From Thiomicrospira cyclica ALM1 (GTDB taxonomy: Bacteria; Pseudomonadota; Gammaproteobacteria; Thiomicrospirales; Thiomicrospiraceae): a DNA stretch of 64,000 nucleotides. Where the stretch lies: the NCBI RefSeq assembly GCF_000214825.1, contig NC_015581.1, positions 930,001 to 994,000 on the forward strand, in the 5' to 3' direction. The translations under genes were made by a program, and so were the position numbers. The notes under the pieces were generated by a model that saw only the letters and a list, made by a program, of their open reading frames with translations, did not search any database and had not been told where the DNA came from. Position 1 is the stretch's first letter. Each line of letters opens with the position of its first letter. This document shows positions 1 through 9,198 of this stretch, one piece after another.

Positions 1-1370
1 ATATGGCCCTGCCGGAGCACCCAGAACAATTAATTTTGCCATCATTTTCGGGTGAAAAAGTTGGCTTAGGTCCAGATGCCTTGCCGCTAACCGCCCAGCT
101 TTGTTCTTGCTACGATGTTTCCAAACAAGACCTCATTACCGCCCTAGATAATGGCGCCGCTAATCTAGCCGACATTAAAGCCTGTACTCAAGCCTGTACT
201 GGGTGTGGCGGATGTACGCAACTAATTACTAGCGTCCTTAATAATGAGCTGGAAAAACGCGGTGTTGCAGTATCAAAAGCCATCTGTGAACACTTCCCCT
301 ATACGCGTCAAGAGCTCTATCACCTAGTGCGGGTCAATGGCTACCAAAGCTTTGATGAATTACTGGCCGCACATGGTGAAGGTGATGGGTGTGAAGTTTG
401 TAAACCCGCCGTGGCGTCCATTTTAGGTTCGGTATGGAATGCCTATGCCTTTGATAAGAAAAACATTCCACTACAAGACACCAATGACCGCTACTTAGGC
501 AATATGCAAAAAGATGGTACCTATTCGGTGATTCCGCGCGTACCCGGTGGCGAAATTACGCCACAAAAACTGGTTTTGTTGGGGCAGGTTGCGACCGACT
601 ATAACCTGTATACCAAAATTAATGGTGGCCAACGTATTGTGTTATTTGGTGCGCAATTAAGTGACCTTCCGGCTATTTGGTCGCGGTTAATTGCGGGTGG
701 TTTTGAATCAGGCCAAGCCTATGCGAAGGCATTACGTACGGTTAAATCCTGCGTTGGATCGACCTGGTGTCGTTATGGCATTGATGATTCGGTTCAACTG
801 GCGATTGATATTGAGAACCGCTACAAAGGCGTACGCGCACCGCATAAATTTAAAATGGGTGTGTCAGGCTGTACGCGTGAATGTGCCGAAGCCCAAGCTA
901 AAGATGTTGGGGTTATCGCGACTGAAAATGGCTGGAATCTGTTTGTCTGTGGTAACGGCGGTATGAAACCACGCCATGCCGATTTATTTGCGGTGGGTCT
1001 CGACCGTGAAACGCTCTTTAAATACATCGATCGCTTTATTATGTTTTATATCCAAACCGCGGATCGTTTGCAGCGCACTTCGACCTGGCTAGAAAACCTC
1101 GAAGGCGGACTAGCCTATGTGCAACAGGTCGTTATTGACGACTCACTGGGGATTGCCGCCCAGCTTGAGGAACAAATGCAAGCGTTGATTGATAGTTATG
1201 AATGTGACTGGAAACGCGCTGTGGAAGATCCTGAAAAAGCCAAATTATTTTATAACTTTGTCAATGCTGATGAACGCGATCCGAATCAAGTTTATGTACG
1301 TGAACGTGGGCAATTACGACCAGCTACCGCGCAAGAGCGATTGGAATCGATCGCCTTGGAATTGGTGTAG
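1..1370 (+). CDS. nirB: Nitrite reductase [NAD(P)H] large subunit, C-terminal part
   Basis: C-terminal 455 residues of the large subunit of assimilatory NAD(P)H nitrite reductase, which reduces nitrite to ammonium in the cytoplasm. The frame is open at base 1, so the N-terminal FAD/NAD(P)H domains lie outside the window; the ATG at base 3 is probably an internal Met. Visible are a BFD-like [2Fe-2S] domain (Cys34, Cys36, Cys68, Cys71 of the visible part), another CxxC pair near residue 130, and the siroheme/[4Fe-4S] cysteines Cys250-x5-Cys256 and Cys290-x3-Cys294 in the nitrite/sulfite reductase fold. nirD follows after 8 bases and nasA and cysG come next, so nitrate reduction, nitrite reduction and siroheme supply sit in one operon. 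The family is usually 800-850 residues, so roughly half is seen. Confidence 0.95.
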   Translation, partial: MALPEHPEQLILPSFSGEKVGLGPDALPLTAQLCSCYDVSKQDLITALDNGAANLADIKACTQACTGCGGCTQLITSVLNNELEKRGVAVSKAICEHFPYTRQELYHLVRVNGYQSFDELLAAHGEGDGCEVCKPAVASILGSVWNAYAFDKKNIPLQDTNDRYLGNMQKDGTYSVIPRVPGGEITPQKLVLLGQVATDYNLYTKINGGQRIVLFGAQLSDLPAIWSRLIAGGFESGQAYAKALRTVKSCVGSTWCRYGIDDSVQLAIDIENRYKGVRAPHKFKMGVSGCTRECAEAQAKDVGVIATENGWNLFVCGNGGMKPRHADLFAVGLDRETLFKYIDRFIMFYIQTADRLQRTSTWLENLEGGLAYVQQVVIDDSLGIAAQLEEQMQALIDSYECDWKRAVEDPEKAKLFYNFVNADERDPNQVYVRERGQLRPATAQERLESIALELV

Positions 1371-1378
1371 GAGGTTGT

Positions 1379-1714
1379 ATGTCAGACTTTAAAAAGATAT
1401 GCCAACTTACTGATTTAATTGAAGATGCGGGCGTTCCTGCATTACTAGATAGCATCCCAATTGCCCTGTTTTATGTAAGAGATCGAGTATACGCGTTGGA
1501 TAACTTTGACCCGATTGGCCAAGCCAGTGTCATGTCGCGTGGAATCGTGGGAAGCATCAAAGGTCAGCTGGTAGTGGCTTCACCGCTTTACAAAGAACAC
1601 TATGATTTAGCCACGGGCGAATGTTTAGAAAACCCAGCGGTACGATTAAAAACCTATCCAGTAGACATTCGGGGTGCTATGGGTGAGGAGGCGGTATGGG
1701 TCGCGCAGCCTTAG
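1379..1714 (+). CDS. nirD: Nitrite reductase small subunit (Rieske-fold)
   Basis: Small subunit of assimilatory nitrite reductase, partner of NirB. The 111 residues match the normal length of NirD, a Rieske-fold protein that, as is usual for this subfamily, lacks the paired Cys/His ligands of true Rieske proteins. Recognisable stretches are ALDNFDPIGQASVMSRGIVG (residues about 38-57) and SPLYKEHYDLATGEC after residue 66. The start is fixed by a good ribosome-binding site (GGAGG) that overlaps the nirB stop region. Its last 19 bases overlap the start of nasA, which suggests translational coupling. Function is assigned from sequence and from position between nirB and nasA. Confidence 0.93.
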   Translation: MSDFKKICQLTDLIEDAGVPALLDSIPIALFYVRDRVYALDNFDPIGQASVMSRGIVGSIKGQLVVASPLYKEHYDLATGECLENPAVRLKTYPVDIRGAMGEEAVWVAQP

Positions 1715-4389
1715 CCACCAGGCCTGCTGATGCGACACTCATCAACACAACCTGCCCCTATTGTGGAGTGGGCTGTGGGGTTGAGATGCAGCGTAACAAC
1801 CAGGCCTGGTTATGTCGTGGCGACCAACAACACCCAGCCAATGCCGGTAAGCTGTGTGTTAAGGGTAGCGCCTTAGCTGAAACACTGGATAGTCGTGGAC
1901 GCTTGCTTGAACCGCAGATTAATGGTGTTGCTGTCTCTATTGACCAAGCCTGCACTCGCATAGCCGACGAATTTAAGCAAGTGATTGCCGAACATGGTCC
2001 CGATGCGGTGGCCTTTTATGTTTCTGGGCAGTTGCTGACTGAAGATTATTATGTCGCCAATAAGTTGATCAAAGGCTTTATGGGTACCGCCAACATTGAT
2101 ACGAATTCACGCTTGTGTATGGCGTCGGCGGTGGTCGGTTACAAGCGTGCCTTTGGTGCCGATGCTGTGCCTTGCAGTTATGAAGATTTGGCGCTTGCCG
2201 ATTTATTAGTGTTGGTCGGCTCGAATGCCGCTTGGGCGCATCCGATTTTGTATCAAAAAATGACCCAAGCTAAACGTGATAATCCGCATAAAAAAGTGGT
2301 GGTTATTGACCCAAGACGTACCGCTACCTGTGATTTAGCTGATTTACATTTAGCGATCAAACCGGGTACTGATGCATTACTTTTCAATGGGTTATTGGCC
2401 TATCTTGCCAAACAGGATTGCCTTGATGCGCGATTTATTATTGAGCACACCGAAGGCTTTGTGTTGGCGCTAGCTCAAGCTGAGGCAACCGCCGACACCG
2501 ATCTTGCCGTTTTAGCTGCGGATTGTGGCGTTAGCGAATCCGATTTAAATAAATTTTTTGCGTGGTTTGCACAAACGCCACGCACGGTGACTTTTTATTC
2601 TCAGGGCGTGAATCAATCTTCGTCTGGCGTTGATAAATCGAATGCCATTATTAATGTGCACCTAGCTACGGGGCGAATTGGCAAGCCAGGCGCAGGCCCT
2701 TTTTCGATTACTGGTCAACCCAATGCCATGGGCGGGCGTGAAGTAGGTGGTTTGGCCAATCAACTGGCCGCGCATATGGATTTTAATGATCCAGCTGCCA
2801 TTGATCGGGTTGAGCGATTTTGGCAAGCTGAAAACATGGCGCAGCAAAATGGTTTAAAAGCGGTGGATTTGTTTCAAGCGGTGGATGCTGGCAAAGTCAA
2901 AGCGATTTGGATTATGCACACCAATCCGGTGGTGACTATGCCGGATGCCGATTTTGTAAGGCGCGCACTCGAAAAATGTGCTTGCGTAGTGGTCTCTGAT
3001 GCGGTGGCCGATACCGATACCACGCGTTGTGCCAATATCCTCTTGCCAGCCGCCGCTTGGGGTGAGAAAGATGGCACGGTGACCAATTCGGATCGCACAA
3101 TTTCGCGCCAGCGTGCGTTTTTATCCGCACCTGGTCAAGCCAAACCTGATTGGTGGTGGATTTGTCAGGTGGCGCAAAAAATGGGCTTTGAACAGGCGTT
3201 TAACTATGTCTCGCCCTTTGGTGTTTTTAAGGAACATGTGGCCTTGTCGGCTTTTGAGAATGATGGTTTGTTGAGTCGTCGTGATTTTGATTTATCGGGT
3301 TTGCAATCGTTGACTGAACCGGAGTATCAAAACCTGCAACCCATTCAATGGCCGGTGACGGCAGATTACCCCAACGGACTAAAACGCCTGTTTGAGGATG
3401 GTCAGTTTTTTACTCCTAATCGACGCGCCAAATTTATCGCAATTACCCCGCAGTTACCCAAAGAATCTCCCTCAAATGATTATCCGTTTGTATTAAATAC
3501 CGGGCGTTATCGTGACCAGTGGCACACTATGACGCGAACGGCAAAAACGCCAAAACTGCTGCAACATCGTGATGAACCACGATTAAGTATGCATCCGGAT
3601 GATGCACAACAATGCGGCTTAGTTACAGGTGATTTAGCTATGGTCACCTCCCGCCTTGGCAAACTGATTTTACCGGTTGAATGTGATACAGGTCTCGTGA
3701 AGGGACAGGTGTTTGTACCTATGCACTGGACCGGCGTTTATGCCAAACATGGTCGAGTAGATCGATTAATTCCCGCCCATACTGACCCTTTATCAGGACA
3801 GCCTGAAAGTAAGCATGCGGTGGTGAATATTACGGCCTGGCCAGCGGCATTTCGTGCTGGCTATTGGACCAAAGATTTTGATTGGCAACCTGCAGAAAAC
3901 CTCGGTTATTGGGTCAAGGTTCCAAAAGAAAATGGTGTGTTTTGGCATTTAGCCGATACCCAAGGCTTTGACTTATCAACTTGGCAATCTAACCAGCCTC
4001 AGCTTAATGAACCTGACTTGTGTTTTGAGGATGAGGCACTGGGTGTTGTTCGTTTTGCTTGGTTGGACCTGCAGGACGGGTTAGTAGCCGCGTTGTTTGT
4101 GGCACCGAATCTGCGTTTACAGCCACCTTATGACTGGGTGAGTAGTTTATTGAATCAAACCTTATTAAATGACAGCGACCGCTACGGATTATTAAGTGGC
4201 TTGGCCGTTGATAAGGTCGATGCCGGCGCAACGATTTGCAGTTGTTTTCAAGTGGGTGAAAAGACCCTTTGTGACGCCATTAAAGAAGGTGGCGCAACGC
4301 TTGACAAATTGGGCGAAAAAACCGGTGCCGGGACCAATTGTGGCTCCTGTATCCCTGAATTAAAAGCGTTGATCGCCCAAGGAGGCTGA
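1696..4389 (+). CDS. nasA: Assimilatory nitrate reductase, catalytic subunit
   Basis: Molybdopterin-guanine-dinucleotide enzyme that reduces nitrate to nitrite in the cytoplasm. The N-terminal [4Fe-4S] motif is complete: Cys20-x2-Cys23-x3-Cys27-x26-Cys54. The long molybdopterin oxidoreductase and dinucleotide-binding domains follow, and a BFD-like [2Fe-2S] domain closes the protein (about residues 845-897, CSC near its start and CGSC near its end). This matches the larger NasA type that takes electrons through its own C-terminal 2Fe-2S domain. At 897 residues it is of normal length. The ATG has a strong GAGG site within nirD. cysG begins one base after its stop. Two CAGGCCTG palindromes fall near the N terminus. 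The electron donor is not certain; the flavodoxin at 8.7 kb is a candidate. Confidence 0.95.
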   Translation: MGRAALATRPADATLINTTCPYCGVGCGVEMQRNNQAWLCRGDQQHPANAGKLCVKGSALAETLDSRGRLLEPQINGVAVSIDQACTRIADEFKQVIAEHGPDAVAFYVSGQLLTEDYYVANKLIKGFMGTANIDTNSRLCMASAVVGYKRAFGADAVPCSYEDLALADLLVLVGSNAAWAHPILYQKMTQAKRDNPHKKVVVIDPRRTATCDLADLHLAIKPGTDALLFNGLLAYLAKQDCLDARFIIEHTEGFVLALAQAEATADTDLAVLAADCGVSESDLNKFFAWFAQTPRTVTFYSQGVNQSSSGVDKSNAIINVHLATGRIGKPGAGPFSITGQPNAMGGREVGGLANQLAAHMDFNDPAAIDRVERFWQAENMAQQNGLKAVDLFQAVDAGKVKAIWIMHTNPVVTMPDADFVRRALEKCACVVVSDAVADTDTTRCANILLPAAAWGEKDGTVTNSDRTISRQRAFLSAPGQAKPDWWWICQVAQKMGFEQAFNYVSPFGVFKEHVALSAFENDGLLSRRDFDLSGLQSLTEPEYQNLQPIQWPVTADYPNGLKRLFEDGQFFTPNRRAKFIAITPQLPKESPSNDYPFVLNTGRYRDQWHTMTRTAKTPKLLQHRDEPRLSMHPDDAQQCGLVTGDLAMVTSRLGKLILPVECDTGLVKGQVFVPMHWTGVYAKHGRVDRLIPAHTDPLSGQPESKHAVVNITAWPAAFRAGYWTKDFDWQPAENLGYWVKVPKENGVFWHLADTQGFDLSTWQSNQPQLNEPDLCFEDEALGVVRFAWLDLQDGLVAALFVAPNLRLQPPYDWVSSLLNQTLLNDSDRYGLLSGLAVDKVDAGATICSCFQVGEKTLCDAIKEGGATLDKLGEKTGAGTNCGSCIPELKALIAQGG

Positions 4390-4390
4390 G

Positions 4391-5815
4391 ATGGATTATT
4401 TACCAATTTTTATGCGTTTAAAAGGTGAAAAAGTCTGCGTGATTGGCGGCGGCACGATTGCTGCTCGTAAATCGGATTTATTTATCCAAGCGGGCGCCAA
4501 GGTTGAAATTATCTCTCCAGAACTGAAGGGCGAAATGGCACGGATGCATCAAGCAGGCTTAGTGAGCTGGCAGCCTTGCGTATTTGAGCCGGGCTTACTG
4601 ATTGGTGCAAAGTTAGTGTTGGCTGCCACTGATGATCAGGCTGTCAATGAAGCGGTGCATGCCTCAGCTACCGAGTTAGGCATCGCGGTGAATATTGCTG
4701 ACCAAACCAAGTTGTGCGATTACATTCTTCCCAGTATTTTACAACGCGGCCCGATTACGGTGGCGGTGTCTACAGGCGGGCGTTCGCCCACCTTTGCACG
4801 TCATTTACGCGTGCAATTAGAGCAAGCTTTACCAACACGCTTGGGTGAAGTGGCGCTATTACTGCGCCAATTGCGACAGCAATACAATCCGCTGATTGAG
4901 GAAGAGGAGCGCAAGCATTTTTGGCAAAATCTATTAAACAGTGCGTTTTATCAAACCGCCCTAGAAGGTCGCTGGGATGAGGCAAGACAAATTTGCGCCC
5001 AAGCCTTTGCAGGCCATGCCACGCCTACCGGCGAAGTGTTTTTAGTTGGGGCGGGACCGGGAGATCCTGATTTATTAACTATTAAAGCCCTGCGCATTTT
5101 GCAAACCGCTGATGTGATTGTCTATGACCGTTTGGTGTCGGAGGATATTATCAATTTAACGCGCCGAGAAGCGGAACGAATTTATGTGGGCAAAGCCATG
5201 TCGAATCACACCTTGCCGCAAGATCAGATTAATCAATTGCTGGTTGATTTGGCGAAGCAAGGCAAAAAGGTGATTCGCTTAAAAGGTGGCGACCCTTATA
5301 TTTTTGGCCGGGGTGCCGAAGAACAAGCCTTGTTGCGTGAGCACGGGGTAACCTGTACGGTGGTGCCAGGAATTTCATCGGCATCGGGGATTGCGGCTTC
5401 GACCGGTATTCCGCTAACCCATCGTGAGTTTGCGCAATCGGTCAAGCTGGTCACCGGTCATACGCGCCAAGGTATTGTCGATTTAGACTGGGATTGTTTG
5501 GTTGATCCAAATCAAACCTTAGTAATTTATATGGGGCTGAGTAATGTTGAGATTATCACCCAGCAGTTAATCGATCACGGCATGGATCCTGCGACACCGA
5601 TGGCTATCATTGAAAACGGAACACGCTCTAATCAAAGGGTGTTGGTAACCGATCTAGATCAAGCGACCGAGCAGGTTGCCTTAGCAGGCATTCAAGCTCC
5701 AGCTTTAATGATCATTGGCCGAGTGGTTCAATGTGTTGAACCGAGCGTGTGTATTGATATGGCGACGCTGGCCATGCAAACGTCTGCGCCAGAACAGGCG
5801 GTGCGCTATGGCTGA
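4391..5815 (+). CDS. cysG: Siroheme synthase (trifunctional)
   Basis: Makes siroheme, the cofactor of the nitrite reductase encoded upstream. The N-terminal part (about 1-210) is precorrin-2 dehydrogenase/sirohydrochlorin ferrochelatase, with a dinucleotide-binding start (VIGGGTIAARKSDLF, about residues 16-30) and the conserved GGRSPTFARHLR stretch near residue 130. The C-terminal part (about 215-460) is uroporphyrinogen-III methyltransferase, with VGAGPGDPDLLTIKALRIL, LKGGDPYIFGRG and VPGISSASGIAASTGIPLTHR. At 474 residues it is the usual fused form. It starts one base after nasA, with its ribosome-binding site (GGAGG) inside the end of nasA. Its end overlaps the next gene by 8 bases. Confidence 0.96.
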   Translation: MDYLPIFMRLKGEKVCVIGGGTIAARKSDLFIQAGAKVEIISPELKGEMARMHQAGLVSWQPCVFEPGLLIGAKLVLAATDDQAVNEAVHASATELGIAVNIADQTKLCDYILPSILQRGPITVAVSTGGRSPTFARHLRVQLEQALPTRLGEVALLLRQLRQQYNPLIEEEERKHFWQNLLNSAFYQTALEGRWDEARQICAQAFAGHATPTGEVFLVGAGPGDPDLLTIKALRILQTADVIVYDRLVSEDIINLTRREAERIYVGKAMSNHTLPQDQINQLLVDLAKQGKKVIRLKGGDPYIFGRGAEEQALLREHGVTCTVVPGISSASGIAASTGIPLTHREFAQSVKLVTGHTRQGIVDLDWDCLVDPNQTLVIYMGLSNVEIITQQLIDHGMDPATPMAIIENGTRSNQRVLVTDLDQATEQVALAGIQAPALMIIGRVVQCVEPSVCIDMATLAMQTSAPEQAVRYG

Positions 5816-6785
5816 TCATCCTTTTGCTGAATTCTTACGTATCCTCGGCAAAGGTCCAAAAACCCGCCGTCCACTAACGCAAGCCGAAGCGGAGCAGGCG
5901 TTGGCGATGATTTTGGCGGGCGAGGTGACGAATAAACAACTTGGGGCGTTTTTGTTACTGATGCGTGCGAATGGCGAAACACCGGATGAGTTAATTGGGT
6001 TTGTGAGAGGCGCTCGCCAGTCTTTTGGTTTAGATAACCAGGCCTGCCCAAGTGGTTTGCATTTAGATTGGGCGGCCTATGCCGGTAAATGGCGCTACCC
6101 GCCTTATTACTTGTTAAGCCTGAAATTATTGGCCGCTATGGGATATGGTATTTTACTGCACGGTGACCAAGGCCAGTTTGCGAATCGTCATTATGCGCAA
6201 GCCTTCTTAACCGAACTCGAGGTGCCGATTGCCACGTCTATTAACCATGCACATCAGCTATTAGCAACACCGCAATTGGTTTATTTGCCCTTAACCCAGT
6301 TTGCCGAACCCTTGCGTGCTATTTTGCATTTAAAAGAAGAAATTGGTGTTCGAACCGTGTTTAATACCGCCGTAAAATTGCTCAACCCTCTTAATGCACC
6401 GGTAGCCATGCAAGGGATTTTCCATAAGGGCGTTGAACAGTTACATTTGCAAACTTCGCAAGCAATGGGTTATGGCACCAATTTCGTTTTTAAAGGCGAA
6501 GGCGGTGAAGCGGAAATGCGCCCCGATGCATTATCGACTGTTTATGCTTGGCAAAATAACGCGCTATTAGAGCAAAAGCTGACGGCATTAATCGAACGCC
6601 AGGAGCGACCTGATGCTTGGAGTTTGGCAGATATGCACGCCTTGTGGTTGGGCAAAAAGCAGGATGTTTATGGGCAGGCTGCGATTATCGCAACGGCAGC
6701 GGTCGCCTTAATGGGCTTAGAGTCAGCGGATTATGCAACCGCTGTATCACGCGTAAAGTCGGCCTGGGAGCAACGATATGTCTAA
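5808..6785 (+). CDS. ybiB: TrpD-like glycosyltransferase-fold protein (YbiB family)
   Basis: A 325-residue protein of the anthranilate phosphoribosyltransferase-like fold. The N-terminal helical domain (GKGPKTRRPLTQAEAEQALA, residues about 12-31) resembles TrpD. The PRPP-binding glycine-rich motif of TrpD is not evident, so anthranilate transferase activity is unlikely. Family knowledge: E. coli YbiB is a nucleic-acid-binding TrpD-like protein; its role in nitrate assimilation is unknown, although relatives occur beside nas genes. The true start is the ATG at 5808, overlapping the cysG stop; the open frame extends further upstream only inside cysG. It overlaps moeA by 8 bases, so it belongs to the same operon. 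Confidence 0.8.
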   Translation: MADHPFAEFLRILGKGPKTRRPLTQAEAEQALAMILAGEVTNKQLGAFLLLMRANGETPDELIGFVRGARQSFGLDNQACPSGLHLDWAAYAGKWRYPPYYLLSLKLLAAMGYGILLHGDQGQFANRHYAQAFLTELEVPIATSINHAHQLLATPQLVYLPLTQFAEPLRAILHLKEEIGVRTVFNTAVKLLNPLNAPVAMQGIFHKGVEQLHLQTSQAMGYGTNFVFKGEGGEAEMRPDALSTVYAWQNNALLEQKLTALIERQERPDAWSLADMHALWLGKKQDVYGQAAIIATAAVALMGLESADYATAVSRVKSAWEQRYV

Positions 6786-8079
6786 TTCCGTTCAAACGAA
6801 AATTTGTGAATCCACTCAGCTTAACTTGGCTGCTAACAAACCAAGCTGTAAATCCTCCGGTTTTGAGTCGATTGACTATGATGCCCTAATTGAGCAAATT
6901 GATCGACTCGTGCTGCCGAGAATAAAAACCGAGACGATTCCCCTTTATGCCGCCAATAAAAGGGTTTTAGCACAAGATTATATTGCCAATCATGCGCTAC
7001 CCGTACACGCGTCCAGTGCCATGGACGGTTTTGCACTTAATAGCCTATCAGCTAATAAATTTGCCAGCCTAAAAGTGGTTGGGGCTTGCTGGGCCGGCGA
7101 TCCGTTGCAAACATTAGCAGAGGGTTGTGCCATGCCCATTGCTACCGGTGCGCTAATGCCCTTGGGCGCCAATGCTGTGGTACCGATTGAACAGGCAAGA
7201 TTCAATACCAATAAACAACTTGTCATTGAAGATTGGCCTGCGGGTTGGAACGTTAAATCCGTTGGTAGTGATTTAAAGCCTGGTCAATTATTGGTCAAAA
7301 AAGGCCAGATGTTGCACGCTAGGGCGCTTGGGTTGCTAGCATCAGCCGGTATCAATGCAGTAACGGTTATAAAGCCGCTGAAGGTGCTAATTTTGTCTAA
7401 TGGCAATGAACTGGTGCCACTTGGTGAATCCTGTCAGCAAGGGCAACATTATGATGTCAATGCCGTTACGCTGTCCGCTTGGTTGCAAACAGAGTGGGGT
7501 TTAGATAGTGACCAGGCCTGCTTACCGGATAAGTTTATCCAACTTGCTGATTTTTTGAAGGCACAAGCTCAAGTCTATGATGTGATCATTACCAGTGGTG
7601 GGGCATCCGTAGGTAAGCGAGATTGGATTCGTCCTGCGCTATCCGATTGGACTGAATCCTATGCCTGGCAAATTAACATGAAACCTGCAAAACCCTTTAG
7701 TCTGGCACGCAACCAAATAAGCGCCGAGCACCAGGCCTGGTTAATCGCTTTACCTGGTAATCCGGTCGCGGCCATGGTGTCGATGGCATTAATTGGGCAT
7801 CGCGTTATTCATAATCTAATGGCAACCAACGAGCCAGCACGTCGGTTAGAGTTTCAAAATCAGCCAGCCGCATTTGAATGGCCGGTACCTCAGCAGAAGA
7901 TGCAATGGTTGTTGGTGCAAGAAACGTCCGATGGCATTATTCCGTTGGTCGAGCAGGGTGCTAGCCATCTGTTTAGTCTCTGCCAAGCCGATGGTTGGGT
8001 GCAAATTCCGCCTCATCAAACGTTTCAATCGGGGCGAAGGTTACGCTATTTACCCTTTCGTGCGCTAGGGTTGGTATGA
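6778..8079 (+). CDS. moeA: Molybdopterin molybdenumtransferase
   Basis: Inserts molybdate into adenylated molybdopterin, the step before guanylation by MobA, to build the cofactor of NasA. At 433 residues the length is slightly above the usual ~400. Family landmarks are the early AMDGFAL stretch (about 80-86), ATGALMPLGANAVVP (about 122-136), the MogA-like domain with SGGASVGKRDW (about 279-289) and ALPGNPVAAMVSM (about 322-334). The start overlaps the ybiB stop, with a GGAG site upstream; the first ~25 residues are poorly conserved. The stop overlaps the mobA start as ATGA. Two CAGGCCTG palindromes lie in the gene. Confidence 0.94.
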   Translation: MSNSVQTKICESTQLNLAANKPSCKSSGFESIDYDALIEQIDRLVLPRIKTETIPLYAANKRVLAQDYIANHALPVHASSAMDGFALNSLSANKFASLKVVGACWAGDPLQTLAEGCAMPIATGALMPLGANAVVPIEQARFNTNKQLVIEDWPAGWNVKSVGSDLKPGQLLVKKGQMLHARALGLLASAGINAVTVIKPLKVLILSNGNELVPLGESCQQGQHYDVNAVTLSAWLQTEWGLDSDQACLPDKFIQLADFLKAQAQVYDVIITSGGASVGKRDWIRPALSDWTESYAWQINMKPAKPFSLARNQISAEHQAWLIALPGNPVAAMVSMALIGHRVIHNLMATNEPARRLEFQNQPAAFEWPVPQQKMQWLLVQETSDGIIPLVEQGASHLFSLCQADGWVQIPPHQTFQSGRRLRYLPFRALGLV

Positions 8080-8717
8080 TTTCAAATAGTGTAAGCAGGC
8101 CTGCTCGGATTGGTGTTGTGATTTTGGCTGGCGGGCGAGGCCAGCGCATGGGCGGGCAAGATAAAGGCTGGATTGAGTATCAAGGGCGTTATTTAATTGA
8201 ACGGCTATTGGCGGATGTTCAAGCTGAATTTGACGGTCCTGTTGTGATAAGTGCCAATCGTAACCTAAGTCGCTATCACCAGTTAGGCTGTCCTGTTATC
8301 GCCGATTCTGAAGTGATGGCACTCGATTATGCCGGGCCATTGGTGGGCTTATTGGGCGGCATGGAATCGGGGCTGGCAGATAACTGGGTGTGCTGGCCGG
8401 TTGATGTGCCATCTGTACCGACAAATTACTTCAAGGATTTGCAAAATTTAGTCGCACAGTATCAACCCCAATTAGTGCAAAGCTTTTATCAAGGCCAGTT
8501 AGAACCTTTGCATTTGGCGGTCGCTAGTGAATTATCAGCTGAATTACGCGATTATTTACAATCTGGAGGTCGAGCTGTCAAAATCTGGTCAAATGCTATG
8601 GTCGCTAACTATCCCCAGCATAGCATTCAGCATAATGTAACCGGCACAGCGCCGATTAATCTGAATAACCTTGCTGACTTGGCTACTATAAGTGACCAGG
8701 ACCGCATTGCTGGCTAA
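8076..8717 (+). CDS. mobA: Molybdenum cofactor guanylyltransferase
   Basis: Attaches GMP to molybdopterin to give the MGD form needed by NasA. The protein of 213 residues has the nucleotidyltransferase signature LAGGRGQRMGGQDKGW near its N terminus (residues about 17-32), and PVDVPSVP (about 109-116) fits the metal-binding Asp motif. The start is the ATG that overlaps the moeA stop (ATGA); a longer upstream reading is only shadow of moeA. It is the last gene of the nitrate-assimilation operon and overlaps the convergent flavodoxin gene by 32 bases. A CAGGCCTG palindrome at 8096 encodes Arg-Pro in the weakly conserved N-terminal tail. Confidence 0.93.
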   Translation: MISNSVSRPARIGVVILAGGRGQRMGGQDKGWIEYQGRYLIERLLADVQAEFDGPVVISANRNLSRYHQLGCPVIADSEVMALDYAGPLVGLLGGMESGLADNWVCWPVDVPSVPTNYFKDLQNLVAQYQPQLVQSFYQGQLEPLHLAVASELSAELRDYLQSGGRAVKIWSNAMVANYPQHSIQHNVTGTAPINLNNLADLATISDQDRIAG

Positions 8718-9198
8718 TAGCTTCAAACCATTCAGAAACAGCCTGTTTATCCATTTGATCTACCCAAATCGATTCAAAAAGCGGCTGAGCCTGCTGTGCC
8801 ACCAACCAAGTATCGAGTGATTTTCCAAACGCACAAAACACATCATATTGGCGATTACCGAGGCCCATTAGCCCGTAATTTAGCTGGGATAAATCCAAAT
8901 GAGCTTTTGACATTTTTTTGGCAAAGGGGAGTGCTGGATCAGGGGCGCGACCATCCCCAAATGTTGCGACAATGAATAAAATACGCTTAAAAAATACCAG
9001 GTCAGCCGGCTTTAGCTCACCTAAATTGATCAAGGCTACCTTGGCTGGTGCTAGTTGTTCGGCCGTTTGTTCAGCCAATTTTTTGGCTTTACCGGATTGA
9101 GAGGCATAGACAATCAACCAGTCTGCTTGTTGCAGACCTGCTAATGCAGGTGTTAAAACCGGCGTTGGCGATTTAAAGCGTTTCAACCAACTTAGCAT
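8686..9198 (-). CDS. Flavodoxin-domain protein (CysJ/MioC-like)
   Basis: A soluble 170-residue FMN-binding electron carrier. The phosphate-binding loop is YASQSGKAKKLAE (residues about 31-43). The later flavin contacts are recognisable as VATFGDGRAPDPALPF (about 77-92) and GLMGLGNRQYDVFCAFGKSLD (about 108-128), which resemble the flavodoxin domain of sulfite reductase CysJ more than classical FldA. It ends convergently inside the tail of mobA. Its ATG overlaps the RNase J stop (TAATG), so it is the last gene of a three-gene operon. Because it sits next to the nas operon and is co-transcribed with a [2Fe-2S] protein, a role in delivering electrons to NasA is plausible, but this is inference. 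Confidence 0.85.
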   Translation of the reverse strand: MLSWLKRFKSPTPVLTPALAGLQQADWLIVYASQSGKAKKLAEQTAEQLAPAKVALINLGELKPADLVFFKRILFIVATFGDGRAPDPALPFAKKMSKAHLDLSQLNYGLMGLGNRQYDVFCAFGKSLDTWLVAQQAQPLFESIWVDQMDKQAVSEWFEAISQQCGPGHL